Source: Candidatus Methanophagales archaeon
GTDB taxonomy: Archaea; Halobacteriota; Syntropharchaeia; Alkanophagales; Methanospirareceae
NCBI GenBank assembly: GCA_028572065.1
Contig: JAPVWK010000006.1
Coordinates: forward strand, 1-35,219
DNA: 35,219 nucleotides
Direction: 5' to 3'
In this document: one piece after another, positions 20,689 to 30,064 of the stretch
Layout of the letters: each line of letters begins with the position of its first letter
Numbering within the stretch: position 1 is the stretch's first letter
Position numbers and translations under genes: made by a program
The notes under the pieces: model-generated
The model's database searches: none
Told to the model about the DNA's origin: nothing
The model's input: the letters and a program-made list of their open reading frames with translations, nothing else

Positions 20689-21057
20689 TCACCGCCTCTT
20701 CTTTAGCACCACTATATCGGGTCGCGGAGAAGCTTTCGAGCCTGCGAACTCGCGCTTGCAACGTTCGCACAGCTCCCTCGCGGTAAGTGTAACGACTTCT
20801 TCTGACCCCGGTAACTTCCGTGCATAGATGAATTCCGGCTCCACACCCACGGATTTACTTAATTCGCTCAGTATCGCATTTATCTTCGCTTTAAACACAT
20901 CAACATCATCGCTTTGCAGTCCTCTCAGATCAGCGGCATAGCCAACACAGCCACATGCCATCCCGAATACCTTCACCTCCGGCACGAATATGTTCCCTAC
21001 TAAATTCCGCAGTTCGCCCTCAAGTTTTCTCCTACTAGCACCTAGTTCTTCTTTCAC
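20689..21057 (-). CDS. Small Cys-containing protein of unknown function
   Basis: 122 aa with ACGCVGYAADLRG and LCERCKREF. ATG overlaps the stop of the upstream U32 gene by 4 nt. Confidence 0.7.
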   Translation of the reverse strand: MKEELGASRRKLEGELRNLVGNIFVPEVKVFGMACGCVGYAADLRGLQSDDVDVFKAKINAILSELSKSVGVEPEFIYARKLPGSEEVVTLTARELCERCKREFAGSKASPRPDIVVLKKRR

Positions 21058-22079
21058 TTTTTTATCACCTTCAATACCTTACTTGTTAGTTCATCACAAT
21101 ACCGGCAGTCATCACATATCTTTTTGCAGTTCTTCCATTGATCAATGCACCCATCCAGGAGCCCATTATCCAGATAAAAGGTATATCTAAGTTCTGAAGG
21201 GCAATCAAGTACTTCAAGCAGGTTGCCTTTGAGTTCCCTACGATGATATACTTCCATGCAATTTAAAATCCATCTAACCGCATTCGCTCTGCCCGAGATC
21301 TTGAATTCATCAATGCCTATTGCCTCATAAGCCTTCAAGTCTTCCGGCCTTATCCACGGCGACCGGATAATTTGCGCGGGGTCTCGAACACGGATGGATA
21401 TGCACTTATCAAAATAGTAATCACCAAAGGTATTTGGGGGTTGCACCTGAGCATTCTGGGAAGAAGCAGCACGAGACGATGTTATATGCGAGAAGAGGTT
21501 GAAATGCGCATGCCTGAAAGGGCACTTATACAGACAGCCTTCGTTCACGAGTACCCGAATGTCGCAATGGACCGCTTTCTTTATCGCTTTTAAAATCCCG
21601 AAGTCACGGTTTATGTTCGTGTCCACGGCGATTGCATCAGCCCCAAGCGCTTCAAAGAATTCAGCACGCTGTGGCGAATCCACATGTGCCACGCATGATA
21701 CGACAGTCTCCATCGAGTGTTCTCTTAAAAGCTCGACAAAATACGGCTCCGCCACCGTAACGCCATCAACGCCGGCTTTATTCAGCTCATTGAAATACCA
21801 GTCGAACGTCTTAAAACCATGCAAGGTCAGGTGATAGCCACCTAAGCATGAAGGGTTCATTACGATATTCAGCTTTACGTTGTGCTGATGTGCATAAGCT
21901 GTTTGTTCCTTTATCTCATCAACAAGCGCGGCATGTAGCGTTGCTCTTCCGCTACCCATAACATCCGGCGAGCCGGCCATATAAACCTCCGCTACATCTT
22001 TTAAACCCTCGGATTCTTTATACGCCAGTATCTCCTTCAAAGCAGGAAAATGCCCGGGATGCGGTATTATTAATCTCAT
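21054..22079 (-). CDS. U32-family protein (paralog A)
   Basis: IIPHPGHFPALKEI...EVYMAGSPDVMGSGR...NEGCLYKCPFRHAHFN; C-terminal Cys cluster CKKICDDCRYC. Confidence 0.8.
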   Translation of the reverse strand: MRLIIPHPGHFPALKEILAYKESEGLKDVAEVYMAGSPDVMGSGRATLHAALVDEIKEQTAYAHQHNVKLNIVMNPSCLGGYHLTLHGFKTFDWYFNELNKAGVDGVTVAEPYFVELLREHSMETVVSCVAHVDSPQRAEFFEALGADAIAVDTNINRDFGILKAIKKAVHCDIRVLVNEGCLYKCPFRHAHFNLFSHITSSRAASSQNAQVQPPNTFGDYYFDKCISIRVRDPAQIIRSPWIRPEDLKAYEAIGIDEFKISGRANAVRWILNCMEVYHRRELKGNLLEVLDCPSELRYTFYLDNGLLDGCIDQWKNCKKICDDCRYCDELTSKVLKVIKK

Positions 22080-23077
22080 TTGATAATTGTTAAGGCCTCC
22101 TTCGTCAGTTCATTACAATAACCACATTCGCCACAGACCTTTCGACACTTCTTCCAGTGCTCTATTGCGCCATCAAACTTGTCATTATCCATATAAAACA
22201 TATCCCTGAGTAGTTGTGGGCAGTCCAGAAGTTCAAGCAGGTTGCCTTTGAACGACCGGTGAGAATAAGATCGCATGCAATCTATAATCCAGTTCACCGC
22301 TTTTGTCCGCCCTGATAGCTTGAATGTATTTATTCCGATTGCTTCGTATTCTTTTAGGTCTTCCGGCCTTATCCAACCTGACTTGGTTATCTGTGTTGGA
22401 TCTCTCAAGCGGATATTTATGCACTTGTCGTAATAGAAGTCAGGAGCGAAAAGCGGAAAACGGGGTTGATTTAAACTGCTGAGATGCGAAGCGAGATTAT
22501 AATGCGAGTATCTGAACGGACACCTGTACAGACATCCCTCGTTCACGATTAACTTAACTTCGCAATTAACCGCCTTTACTATCGCTTTTAAAACATCAAA
22601 ATGCCGGTTTATGTTCGTATCTACGGTTAGCACATCCGCGCCGAGCTCTTCAAAGAATTTGGCTCGCTGTGGCGATTCGACATAAGATAAAACAGATACG
22701 ATAGTCTTCATCGGGAATTCGCGTAGGAGTTCCACAAGGTATGGCTCTGCCACTATAACACCGTCAACATCTGCTTTGTTCAGTTCGTTAAAATACCACT
22801 TGAACATCTTATAACCCTCAAATGTCAGGTGATGTGCCCCGGTACATGTGGAATTCATCACGATGTGCATTTTTATACCGTGTTGATGTGCATATTCTGT
22901 CTGTGCCTTTATTTCGTCTATTAGTGGCGCATGCAGCACACCTCTTCCGCTGCCCATCACTTCCGGAGACCCCCCCATAAAAACTTCTCCCACTTCGTTC
23001 AAGCCTTCTGCTTCTTTTACTTCTATTATCTCCTTCAGAGCGGGAAAATGTCCGGGATGCGGAATCATCAATTGCAT
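22076..23077 (-). CDS. U32-family protein (paralog B)
   Basis: MQLMIPHPGHFPALKEI...NEGCLYRCPFRYSHYN; C-terminal CRKVCGECGYC. Start moved to internal Met by alignment with paralog A; 4-nt overlap with paralog A. Confidence 0.8.
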   Translation of the reverse strand: MQLMIPHPGHFPALKEIIEVKEAEGLNEVGEVFMGGSPEVMGSGRGVLHAPLIDEIKAQTEYAHQHGIKMHIVMNSTCTGAHHLTFEGYKMFKWYFNELNKADVDGVIVAEPYLVELLREFPMKTIVSVLSYVESPQRAKFFEELGADVLTVDTNINRHFDVLKAIVKAVNCEVKLIVNEGCLYRCPFRYSHYNLASHLSSLNQPRFPLFAPDFYYDKCINIRLRDPTQITKSGWIRPEDLKEYEAIGINTFKLSGRTKAVNWIIDCMRSYSHRSFKGNLLELLDCPQLLRDMFYMDNDKFDGAIEHWKKCRKVCGECGYCNELTKEALTIIK

Positions 23078-23135
23078 TTTATATCTCGTGATCAATACTA
23101 ATTTCGTAATTGACGTATAAAAATGTTACAGAATA

Positions 23136-23172
23136 TAAAAAAAAAATAAAAAAAAGGGATAAAAAAGATCCC
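23136..23172 (-). terminator. Hairpin plus T-rich terminator after mtrH
   Basis: On the minus strand, just past the mtrH stop: GGGAT-CTTTTTT-ATCCC, then a T run, a single A, and another T run. Confidence 0.7.
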
Positions 23173-23174
23173 CC

Positions 23175-24149
23175 CTATGCACCCAGTTTCATTAGTGGAT
23201 GTGGTTCCAGTGCATCAATGTCGTGTTCTGCCTTGTTCGCCTCTGAAACAATCATATCCGTCATACCAACCAGTGGGAACGCTAACGAGGCATTCTCTAT
23301 TGGCCCGTAAAGCACGAAATCCTGACCCGCCACGACTGGTATAACGTTTGATGCTACGTCACATATCTTGAACACATCTGCGCCGAGTCCTTCCCAGCCA
23401 CCCGGTCCTTTCGTCGCATGCTCCTTCCGGAATTTTTTCAGCCAGGTCCACGCGGAAGGTGCATTGTGGATACCTAATCCTACGGGTATCCCGAATTTCG
23501 ATTTGACGGCAAAACCAGCCGCGACTGCTGAGCCCGCTCCGGCACCTATGGGCAGCGTGGCATTATCACACAATGGTTTCGTTATTCCCAGGTCCCGCGA
23601 CAGAGCCACCAAGCCTTTATCTATGGTGCCTGCTCCGGTCTCTAACAGATCTATCTTCCCTGCAACCGACGAATCCTTTGGGTTGAACGCCAATACAATT
23701 GACGCTTCGATGGGGGAATTCTTGATCGCTTCGATCTCTTCATCTGTACACGAGATGTTTATTGAGTTATACACCGCTCGCCCTGTCAGCCCAACTTCAT
23801 CTACATACTTGAGTCCTGCAACTTTTGTCTCTGCGACCGTAGAGTCAATCAAGAAAGGAACGTCACATACGTCTGTACAGAACGCAATCTCTTTCTCCAT
23901 CGCCTCGGGTGTCTCCGAAAATATCTGCATTATGCACGGATTACCGGTTAAATCCGAGAATTCCGATTGCTTATTCAAGACCTCTTCCGCGGCTTTCTTG
24001 TCAAATATCCCTTTGTCCTCATCCTCAACCAGATAATGCTTTGCATAGAATATCGTGCCACAAAGAACAGTTGCGCACTCGCCCGGCTGTCCTCCTATCT
24101 TCAATCCACCAATTTCATATATATCCTGTTCTCTATCAAATAAAAACAT
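23175..24149 (-). CDS. mtrH: Tetrahydromethanopterin S-methyltransferase subunit H
   Basis: FLFDREQDIYEIGGLKIGGQPGECATVLCGTIFYAKH...LIDSTVAETKVAGLKYVDEVGL. Confidence 0.96.
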   Translation of the reverse strand: MFLFDREQDIYEIGGLKIGGQPGECATVLCGTIFYAKHYLVEDEDKGIFDKKAAEEVLNKQSEFSDLTGNPCIMQIFSETPEAMEKEIAFCTDVCDVPFLIDSTVAETKVAGLKYVDEVGLTGRAVYNSINISCTDEEIEAIKNSPIEASIVLAFNPKDSSVAGKIDLLETGAGTIDKGLVALSRDLGITKPLCDNATLPIGAGAGSAVAAGFAVKSKFGIPVGLGIHNAPSAWTWLKKFRKEHATKGPGGWEGLGADVFKICDVASNVIPVVAGQDFVLYGPIENASLAFPLVGMTDMIVSEANKAEHDIDALEPHPLMKLGA

Positions 24150-24168
24150 AGTCCTTGTCCTCCTATTA

Positions 24169-24462
24169 TTATCCCATTAGGAATAGTACATACGTAACTA
24201 TTCCTATCATCACACCGTATAAAAGCCCGATTGTAAAGCCTAATCGTTCTCCCTGTCGTTGCCACAGTTCCCCGGCGACAAATTCCACGGTCTGGTCCAT
24301 CGTATTTATTCGGTCCAGCAGTTTTGTGTGCTCGGGTGGCGTTACTGATACTGGAACCGCAACCTCTTCCAGTTCATGTTCCAGTTTCGCCATAATATCG
24401 GCTTCGACTTCGGCTTCTATCTCCTGTTCAAGCTTCTCTTCTGTCTTTTTCTCTTCTCCCAT
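24169..24462 (-). CDS. mtrG: Tetrahydromethanopterin S-methyltransferase subunit G
   Basis: LLDRINTMDQTVEFVAGELWQRQGERLGFTIGLLYG, C-terminal TM helix; operon position. Confidence 0.88.
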   Translation of the reverse strand: MGEEKKTEEKLEQEIEAEVEADIMAKLEHELEEVAVPVSVTPPEHTKLLDRINTMDQTVEFVAGELWQRQGERLGFTIGLLYGVMIGIVTYVLFLMG

Positions 24463-24485
24463 TCTTCTTTTCTCCTTTTCTGTCC

Positions 24486-24683
24486 CTACAACACAAGTTT
24501 AAGCCCGACTAAAAAGAAACTCGTGAAGAGCCCGATTGCCAGTCCTTTTATCAATCCTGCCCAGAGCCCTGCTGCGAACCGAGAATCTCGGCCGATTATA
24601 GTTATAAAGTGTCTCAGGTCTTCTATACGTGCGGTTAAAACAGCCGTTTCCGGTGTTTGTTGTACTACTTTCGGTGCTGCCAT
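24486..24683 (-). CDS. mtrF: Tetrahydromethanopterin S-methyltransferase subunit F
   Basis: 65 aa, RIEDLRHFITIIGRDSRFAAGLWAG plus TM; operon position between mtrA and mtrG. Confidence 0.87.
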   Translation of the reverse strand: MAAPKVVQQTPETAVLTARIEDLRHFITIIGRDSRFAAGLWAGLIKGLAIGLFTSFFLVGLKLVL

Positions 24684-25415
24684 TTAGATCACCCCCATTA
24701 TTAACGGTAAAAGGAAGATGAGCGTGGCTAAGAACCCTACTAAGAGTCCAATTAACCCGTTCATCGAAAGCCCGGAAGTTAATTTCTGGTCTCGTGCAAT
24801 CAACTGTGTCTTATATGTTATCTGCTCTGTCGCACGGTCTATTGTAGCCATATGTGGAGATGCCGGCATTGCTAACGGCATTTCTATCTTGGCTGCTTCC
24901 TCGCCCTCGTCTCCTATTTTCACTACCATCGGATCTTCCGGATATGCCCCAGGATCCCTCGCTATGAGCTCCTGGACCTTTGCATTTATCTTGCCGTAGT
25001 CCTCTTCCCCGATCATGTCTATTACTTCGACCTGGTCTCTGAATCGGGCAACCGCTTCATCCGGTAAGTTCTCGATGAATGGAATTGCACCTGTGGATCC
25101 TACTACCTTGTGGCTCGACGGATCAACACCACCCTTCACCAGTGCAATCAATGTTCCACCACTTATATGCCCCGGTACTTCTGCACCTCCGGCTATGAGG
25201 AATCGTATGTTCGGATTTGAGACGACGTTCGTTATTATCTTCTCTAACCCGATGTTCTCTGTCTTGTCCGGTCCCTGGATCGCTACTCCTTTCAAATGTT
25301 CCATATGGAAATACGACCCATTTGATGATATAGCCACGCAACTCTGTGGGTCGCCCACCTCATAGTCACCGGTGACTAACGGCCATCCCTCTGGAACTTC
25401 TTTCTTGTCTGCCAT
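24684..25415 (-). CDS. mtrA: Tetrahydromethanopterin S-methyltransferase subunit A
   Basis: MADKKEVPEGWPLVTGDYEVGDPQSCVAISSNGS...FLIAGGAEVPGHISGGTL; C-terminal TM. Start moved from 25448 to internal Met. Confidence 0.95.
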   Translation of the reverse strand: MADKKEVPEGWPLVTGDYEVGDPQSCVAISSNGSYFHMEHLKGVAIQGPDKTENIGLEKIITNVVSNPNIRFLIAGGAEVPGHISGGTLIALVKGGVDPSSHKVVGSTGAIPFIENLPDEAVARFRDQVEVIDMIGEEDYGKINAKVQELIARDPGAYPEDPMVVKIGDEGEEAAKIEMPLAMPASPHMATIDRATEQITYKTQLIARDQKLTSGLSMNGLIGLLVGFLATLIFLLPLIMGVI

Positions 25416-25417
25416 TA

Positions 25418-25720
25418 TTATGCACCTCCGCCTAATACTAAGAACCACGCTGCAACCATTATTAGAGCAGTGGTCACCCCAATCATGAAGAACGTCATGA
25501 ACCCTGCTTTACTCATCATTCCGTCTCTGTTTGGCTGTGCCATGTTGAAAGTGGAGTAGGGATCAAGAGTTTTGAGCAAGTCGTTCACTGCCGCCTCCAG
25601 AACCGTTACCTGGTCTTCTATCGGTCCAAGAGTGACTTTATAGAATCCTGGTCTACTGGTACCTACGGTAAGCGTATCTGGATCAAGTACTATTCCATAT
25701 TTCTCATTTATTACTATCAT
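25418..25720 (-). CDS. mtrB: Tetrahydromethanopterin S-methyltransferase subunit B
   Basis: 100 aa with C-terminal TM, between mtrC and mtrA; MtrB-like GIVLDPDTLTV. Confidence 0.9.
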   Translation of the reverse strand: MIVINEKYGIVLDPDTLTVGTSRPGFYKVTLGPIEDQVTVLEAAVNDLLKTLDPYSTFNMAQPNRDGMMSKAGFMTFFMIGVTTALIMVAAWFLVLGGGA

Positions 25721-25737
25721 GTTTCCTTTTTTCCTCC

Positions 25738-26631
25738 TTACTCTATCGTTTTGATCATCCCTGTTCCGACTGTCTCGTACGCCTCATCCATGCACGCTTT
25801 GATGAACATCCTGAAGAAATATGCCCATACTGCCAATCCAAAGATCAATAGTGACACACCGTTCCAGAGTTTCCAGGGAGATGAGATCGTTACTGACGCA
25901 ATGCTCCCAAGTTCCCAAGAAAAGCTACTGAGTATAATCATCACAAAACCCAGTAAGGCACATAACAACCCTACAATCTCTACTGAACACATCCTCGTTC
26001 GTTCTCTGTTCTCATCAGGTCCGAGACATGCGTTATACGGATGGAGCAGCCCGAAACACGTGAAGATGAACATCAACGCAATTAGGCCGGTATTTAATAC
26101 CTGGTTTACCACGGCATTGAAGTTCAGCGAGCCAGTCACGATAGAACATTCAAGCAAGATAATGAGTGTCCCAGCCATACCTAATTCCATCATCGCACGT
26201 TCTAACTTCGGTATTTTCATCGCTATTACCTTCTCATGGTTCGATAGTATGCCAGCCACAAGACCGATAACGCCCATCAGGATGACGCCTACTAACACTG
26301 CCGGATATGCCACACCTTCAATGCTGCCATACTTTGCGAGTGCTAATCCGACCAACGCACCTACTACCCCAAAACCGGTAGCCAGCACGCCTATGGATGG
26401 AACGCCAGTCCCTAACCCATATTTAGACGTCTTTCGTACTGAGTCCATACCCCAGAGGAACGCTAAAATTAACGCTATCCCTTTTATCACCGCGGGTAAT
26501 CCCGTAAATACTACTACTATCGCAGCCACGATACCGGCTATAAGCCCCATCTCGGTCTCGTCAAGCGGTAATTTAAACGATAGTCCTTTTTTTGTCGGTT
26601 CTTCTTCCACTACTGCTGGTGTTACTGTCAT
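25738..26631 (-). CDS. mtrC: Tetrahydromethanopterin S-methyltransferase subunit C
   Basis: Multi-TM protein, HPYNACLGPDENRERTRMCSVE motif; operon position. Confidence 0.93.
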   Translation of the reverse strand: MTVTPAVVEEEPTKKGLSFKLPLDETEMGLIAGIVAAIVVVFTGLPAVIKGIALILAFLWGMDSVRKTSKYGLGTGVPSIGVLATGFGVVGALVGLALAKYGSIEGVAYPAVLVGVILMGVIGLVAGILSNHEKVIAMKIPKLERAMMELGMAGTLIILLECSIVTGSLNFNAVVNQVLNTGLIALMFIFTCFGLLHPYNACLGPDENRERTRMCSVEIVGLLCALLGFVMIILSSFSWELGSIASVTISSPWKLWNGVSLLIFGLAVWAYFFRMFIKACMDEAYETVGTGMIKTIE

Positions 26632-26632
26632 T

Positions 26633-27328
26633 TTACATCGTCCCTCCTACGGTTAAATAGCTTGCAATTACGACCATTATTCCACATAGCAGCGAAATAA
26701 CTAGAGATGTGACCATAGCAAATGGAAGTCGCTTGAACTTCGGATCATGGAATCCCTCGATTGTACCCCGTATGTTGTACGCTGCAATGATCGCATTCGG
26801 CACGAATATTGCTAAAGCCCCAATCGCGGCTGTTCCTGCTGAGAAGTCCGCGTAGTTCAGTAACGCGAAGTACATCAGCGCACCACCGAATCCACCTACG
26901 AAACCACCTAACATACCGGAGACATAGACACAATTTGGTACTCCATGTCCATCGGTTTGAGGTGTTTTGTACGGTGCCTGTGGTTCCTTAGTCAAAGGGT
27001 CCACATCTACTCTACCCGATACAGGCACAATCCCACAGCCAAAGGTGTAAAGGATATTCGCCATCAGCATTACTACACACATCATCACTGTCGCACCGAT
27101 TGCACCTGACAAAGCCACGAGCAGGAGACTGTCTGTGAACGTAGCCGCTGATGCCGCTGTGAATAAACCGGTCATTGCCGCACCGAGCATTATCTGCACT
27201 GTTCCCGTTGCTATGCCTGTTGCGGTGCCCATTGCTGCTGGTGCACCGCCCACTGGTAATAGATGAGCACCTAAACTTGCCAGTAACCCACCTGCTACTA
27301 CACATAAGATAATCAATATTGGTTCCAT
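26633..27328 (-). CDS. mtrD: Tetrahydromethanopterin S-methyltransferase subunit D
   Basis: Multi-TM, HLLPVGGAPAAMGTATGIATGT ... DGHGVPNCVYVSGMLGG. Confidence 0.94.
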   Translation of the reverse strand: MEPILIILCVVAGGLLASLGAHLLPVGGAPAAMGTATGIATGTVQIMLGAAMTGLFTAASAATFTDSLLLVALSGAIGATVMMCVVMLMANILYTFGCGIVPVSGRVDVDPLTKEPQAPYKTPQTDGHGVPNCVYVSGMLGGFVGGFGGALMYFALLNYADFSAGTAAIGALAIFVPNAIIAAYNIRGTIEGFHDPKFKRLPFAMVTSLVISLLCGIMVVIASYLTVGGTM

Positions 27329-27332
27329 ATTT

Positions 27333-28310
27333 TTACACTCCTACAAATGGTCCACATTTCTTTCTTACCCATCTCACAAACACATAGTTCACCACTGCTA
27401 ACGCTATTACAATGATGAGTCCCATCACGATAGCCCATGTCACTGCACTATTCCCGGCTGATGCGGCTAGATTTGGTAAATAGCCTCCAAGTTGCATACC
27501 AACCAAACTTCGCCAGTTCTCAAACAGGATGATGAGCCCGAAGGTCATCCCCGTAATAGGTCCACCGAATTTCGCACAGAACCCTGCTATGTCCCTTTGT
27601 GTCCGTACCCCGCAACCCGCGTATCGCGTTATCTTTCCGTGGTAAACTACACGCTTACCCTCACCAAACGGTCTGTCTTGAAACTCTCGCTCTGCTCCAT
27701 AATGGACATCACCAGTAGACGACCCAATTGCGCCCACAGTAATACCCCATATGAAACCGAGTAGTGGCAAGGCGAACGGATGGTTCAAAGCTGGATTCCC
27801 TGACAGAGTCCCTAAATTGCACTGTATGTATGCTATGCAGGTGATAAAGAACGTTGTCATAAAGGCATGCGTTGCTATAGGTAACAGATGCCCGTATAAC
27901 ACGTCAAGATAGATAGGTTGCTCGAAACGCTTCTGTGCCGCAGTTCTGCCGCAATGCGAAGACATCGAAAAGATGATATTAATCGCTGCCGCTACTGCTA
28001 CACCAATGGGAATTGCCAATACTGCCGCCTTCCATTCCTCACCTGGTACTAAAGGCTCCAGTTTTAGCAAAAGCAACCATGCTATCGTACCTGCTGTTGC
28101 ACAATACATTGCATTAGATAGTGGCTCACCGGAAATCGCTTTGTTAAAGAACCGATTCACTTGTCCAATTTGTGCTGCAAGTTGCACCTGCGAATTCGGA
28201 TTGCTCTGCGATCCTATATCTGATTCTAAGTCCTCAAACGTACATGCTAAGAACGCTAAGAACGCTATCACTAACATCCATGCAAATAGCAATACTACTA
28301 TTAGTCCCAT
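27333..28310 (-). CDS. mtrE: Tetrahydromethanopterin S-methyltransferase subunit E
   Basis: Multi-TM, SDIGSQSNPNSQVQLAAQIGQVNRFFNKAISGEP; first gene of mtrEDCBAFGH. Confidence 0.95.
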   Translation of the reverse strand: MGLIVVLLFAWMLVIAFLAFLACTFEDLESDIGSQSNPNSQVQLAAQIGQVNRFFNKAISGEPLSNAMYCATAGTIAWLLLLKLEPLVPGEEWKAAVLAIPIGVAVAAAINIIFSMSSHCGRTAAQKRFEQPIYLDVLYGHLLPIATHAFMTTFFITCIAYIQCNLGTLSGNPALNHPFALPLLGFIWGITVGAIGSSTGDVHYGAEREFQDRPFGEGKRVVYHGKITRYAGCGVRTQRDIAGFCAKFGGPITGMTFGLIILFENWRSLVGMQLGGYLPNLAASAGNSAVTWAIVMGLIIVIALAVVNYVFVRWVRKKCGPFVGV

Positions 28311-28334
28311 AAGAAAAGGTAACAGTTGTTAGCA

Positions 28335-28344
28335 CTATAAAAGG
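28335..28344 (-). promoter_or_regulatory. Putative TATA box of the mtr operon
   Basis: CCTTTTATAG on the minus strand about 25-35 nt upstream of the mtrE ATG, implying a very short leader. Confidence 0.45.
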
Positions 28345-28517
28345 TTTTCGCTTTTTCGCTATTTGTATTCCCGGAAGATAATAAGGTGCTATTACGGTAC
28401 GGGAATGAGTTATGGGTAATTAGGGGAATAAAATAGTAGTTCTTAAATAGGTAGTAGGGTATTATGAGAGTAATTGATTAGCGAGGGAAAACAACTAAGC
28501 AAAGGAGCGATAATGCA

Positions 28518-29954
28518 ATGGGTCTATTTGGAAAGAAACACCATCCGAAACTACTGAAGACGCAGCAAATGAGTTATAGTGACTTGTTTTTCACATTACG
28601 ACTTTCGCGGGGAAACCTTGCTTTACGACCCATCTTCATCGTGGCAAGCGTGGAACTCGGTAACAGCACCACAAAATCAATAGTGAGTGCGACTGACTTG
28701 AGTAGCGGGAAGACGTATATACTAGACAAAGCAGTCAGGATGACAAGGGAAGCTTTAGCGCAGGATGCTGCTTTTTGTCATACGATAACAAGGGTCGAAC
28801 TTTCTGAGGAGTCCATAGCCGATTTAGTATGTAAGACGCTGCAAGAATCCACAAGTGCCGCGGGGATAACAATTCCGGATTTACATTTCGTGGTTAGGTC
28901 ATCGGGAGTAACCGCGGGATTTACCACTGTCGAGGAGATGCAGGGAGTGATAACAGCACTGGCTAAGGGCTGCATGCTCGCAGGAGTCCCACCGCGACAG
29001 ATGATTTCACCTATGAGAGTAGAAGACATCCATTCCGATCTGAGGAAGTTCTCTCGGATGGAGAAGACATATTTTGATGGTGCTGTGACCAGTAACGAAG
29101 CACCCGCAGGTGAGTCGTTAGTATCGAATGAGATGGAGGGGGAGCTTGTAACCGCGGGGCTGAAGGAAGCGGCAAAATGGCTTGATGTTGACTATCGAAA
29201 CCCGGTACTATCATTAGATTTTGGGACTACGCTTGCAGGTCGTGTGACTGATGATCAACTGCCATATTCGAGAGTTACGGGTAGTTTCTGTGGGCTGGCG
29301 GGTGCAATACCCGATGCCTTTATTTCTCATGTTGTAAGCGAGAAATATCCCTCCGTGATTGATTGTCCAAAAAGTAAGTTAAAGCGGAAATTAAAGAGCG
29401 AGGTGGTACGAGAATATGCAGATGATGTCCTGAGGCATTTGAGAATAGAGAAAATCACGGCTGGTACACTGTTTGGTGGCTCGCCGATAAATGTGGCTGC
29501 CGCGGAAAAAGACGACGTTGCTTTGATAGGGATAGATGCAGGGGATAACCTTTCAGACCTGCCCAAGATAGCCGAGATTGGCAAAGAGCTTTATCGCGAG
29601 GAGAGCTTGTGCTATGTTATGGCAGTGATAGACGAAGTATCGGCATGTACCGTGGAGAAGTTGGTAGGGATAACAAAAGCGGAGGGCTTATTATTACCCG
29701 ATACGAAAATAGGAATAACCGGCAGAGCGGGAATAAGTGGTAAGAAACCCGAGTTGATACTGGAGAAGTTGAGTAATTTGTTTGATAGGAAGATGGATAA
29801 AGAGGTTATTTTTGTAGATGATGCGCTGGCGAGGGGTGCTGCAGTTCTTGGTAGATGTATGCACCAGTTTGGATCTCCCGGAAATCCGATTGGTGGGACT
29901 CAAGGCAGCGGGTGCATCTATGGCAAGAGAATAAAACGGCAAAAAGGGAAGTAG
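28518..29954 (+). CDS. mmp14: Methanogenesis marker protein 14
   Basis: VASVELGNSTTKSIVSATDLSSGKTYILDKAVRMTREAL...VRSSGVTAGF...FDGAVTSNEAPAGESLVS. Marker 14 pattern; divergent from mtr. Confidence 0.87.
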   Translation: MGLFGKKHHPKLLKTQQMSYSDLFFTLRLSRGNLALRPIFIVASVELGNSTTKSIVSATDLSSGKTYILDKAVRMTREALAQDAAFCHTITRVELSEESIADLVCKTLQESTSAAGITIPDLHFVVRSSGVTAGFTTVEEMQGVITALAKGCMLAGVPPRQMISPMRVEDIHSDLRKFSRMEKTYFDGAVTSNEAPAGESLVSNEMEGELVTAGLKEAAKWLDVDYRNPVLSLDFGTTLAGRVTDDQLPYSRVTGSFCGLAGAIPDAFISHVVSEKYPSVIDCPKSKLKRKLKSEVVREYADDVLRHLRIEKITAGTLFGGSPINVAAAEKDDVALIGIDAGDNLSDLPKIAEIGKELYREESLCYVMAVIDEVSACTVEKLVGITKAEGLLLPDTKIGITGRAGISGKKPELILEKLSNLFDRKMDKEVIFVDDALARGAAVLGRCMHQFGSPGNPIGGTQGSGCIYGKRIKRQKGK

Positions 29955-30064
29955 TATGTAGGTTAATTAGTTCATATGTTCTTGTGACTGACACATAAAA
30001 CCACTGTTAAAAAAGAATGCTTAAAGAAATATTATACCGTATCTATATAGTAAAGGAGTAGGAG

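Noticed and set aside
23368-24036. 222-aa plus-strand ORF
   Set aside because: Antisense to mtrH; no recognisable family features.
25751-26656. 301-aa plus-strand ORF
   Set aside because: Fully antisense to mtrC, which is confidently assigned; low-complexity composition typical of a shadow ORF.
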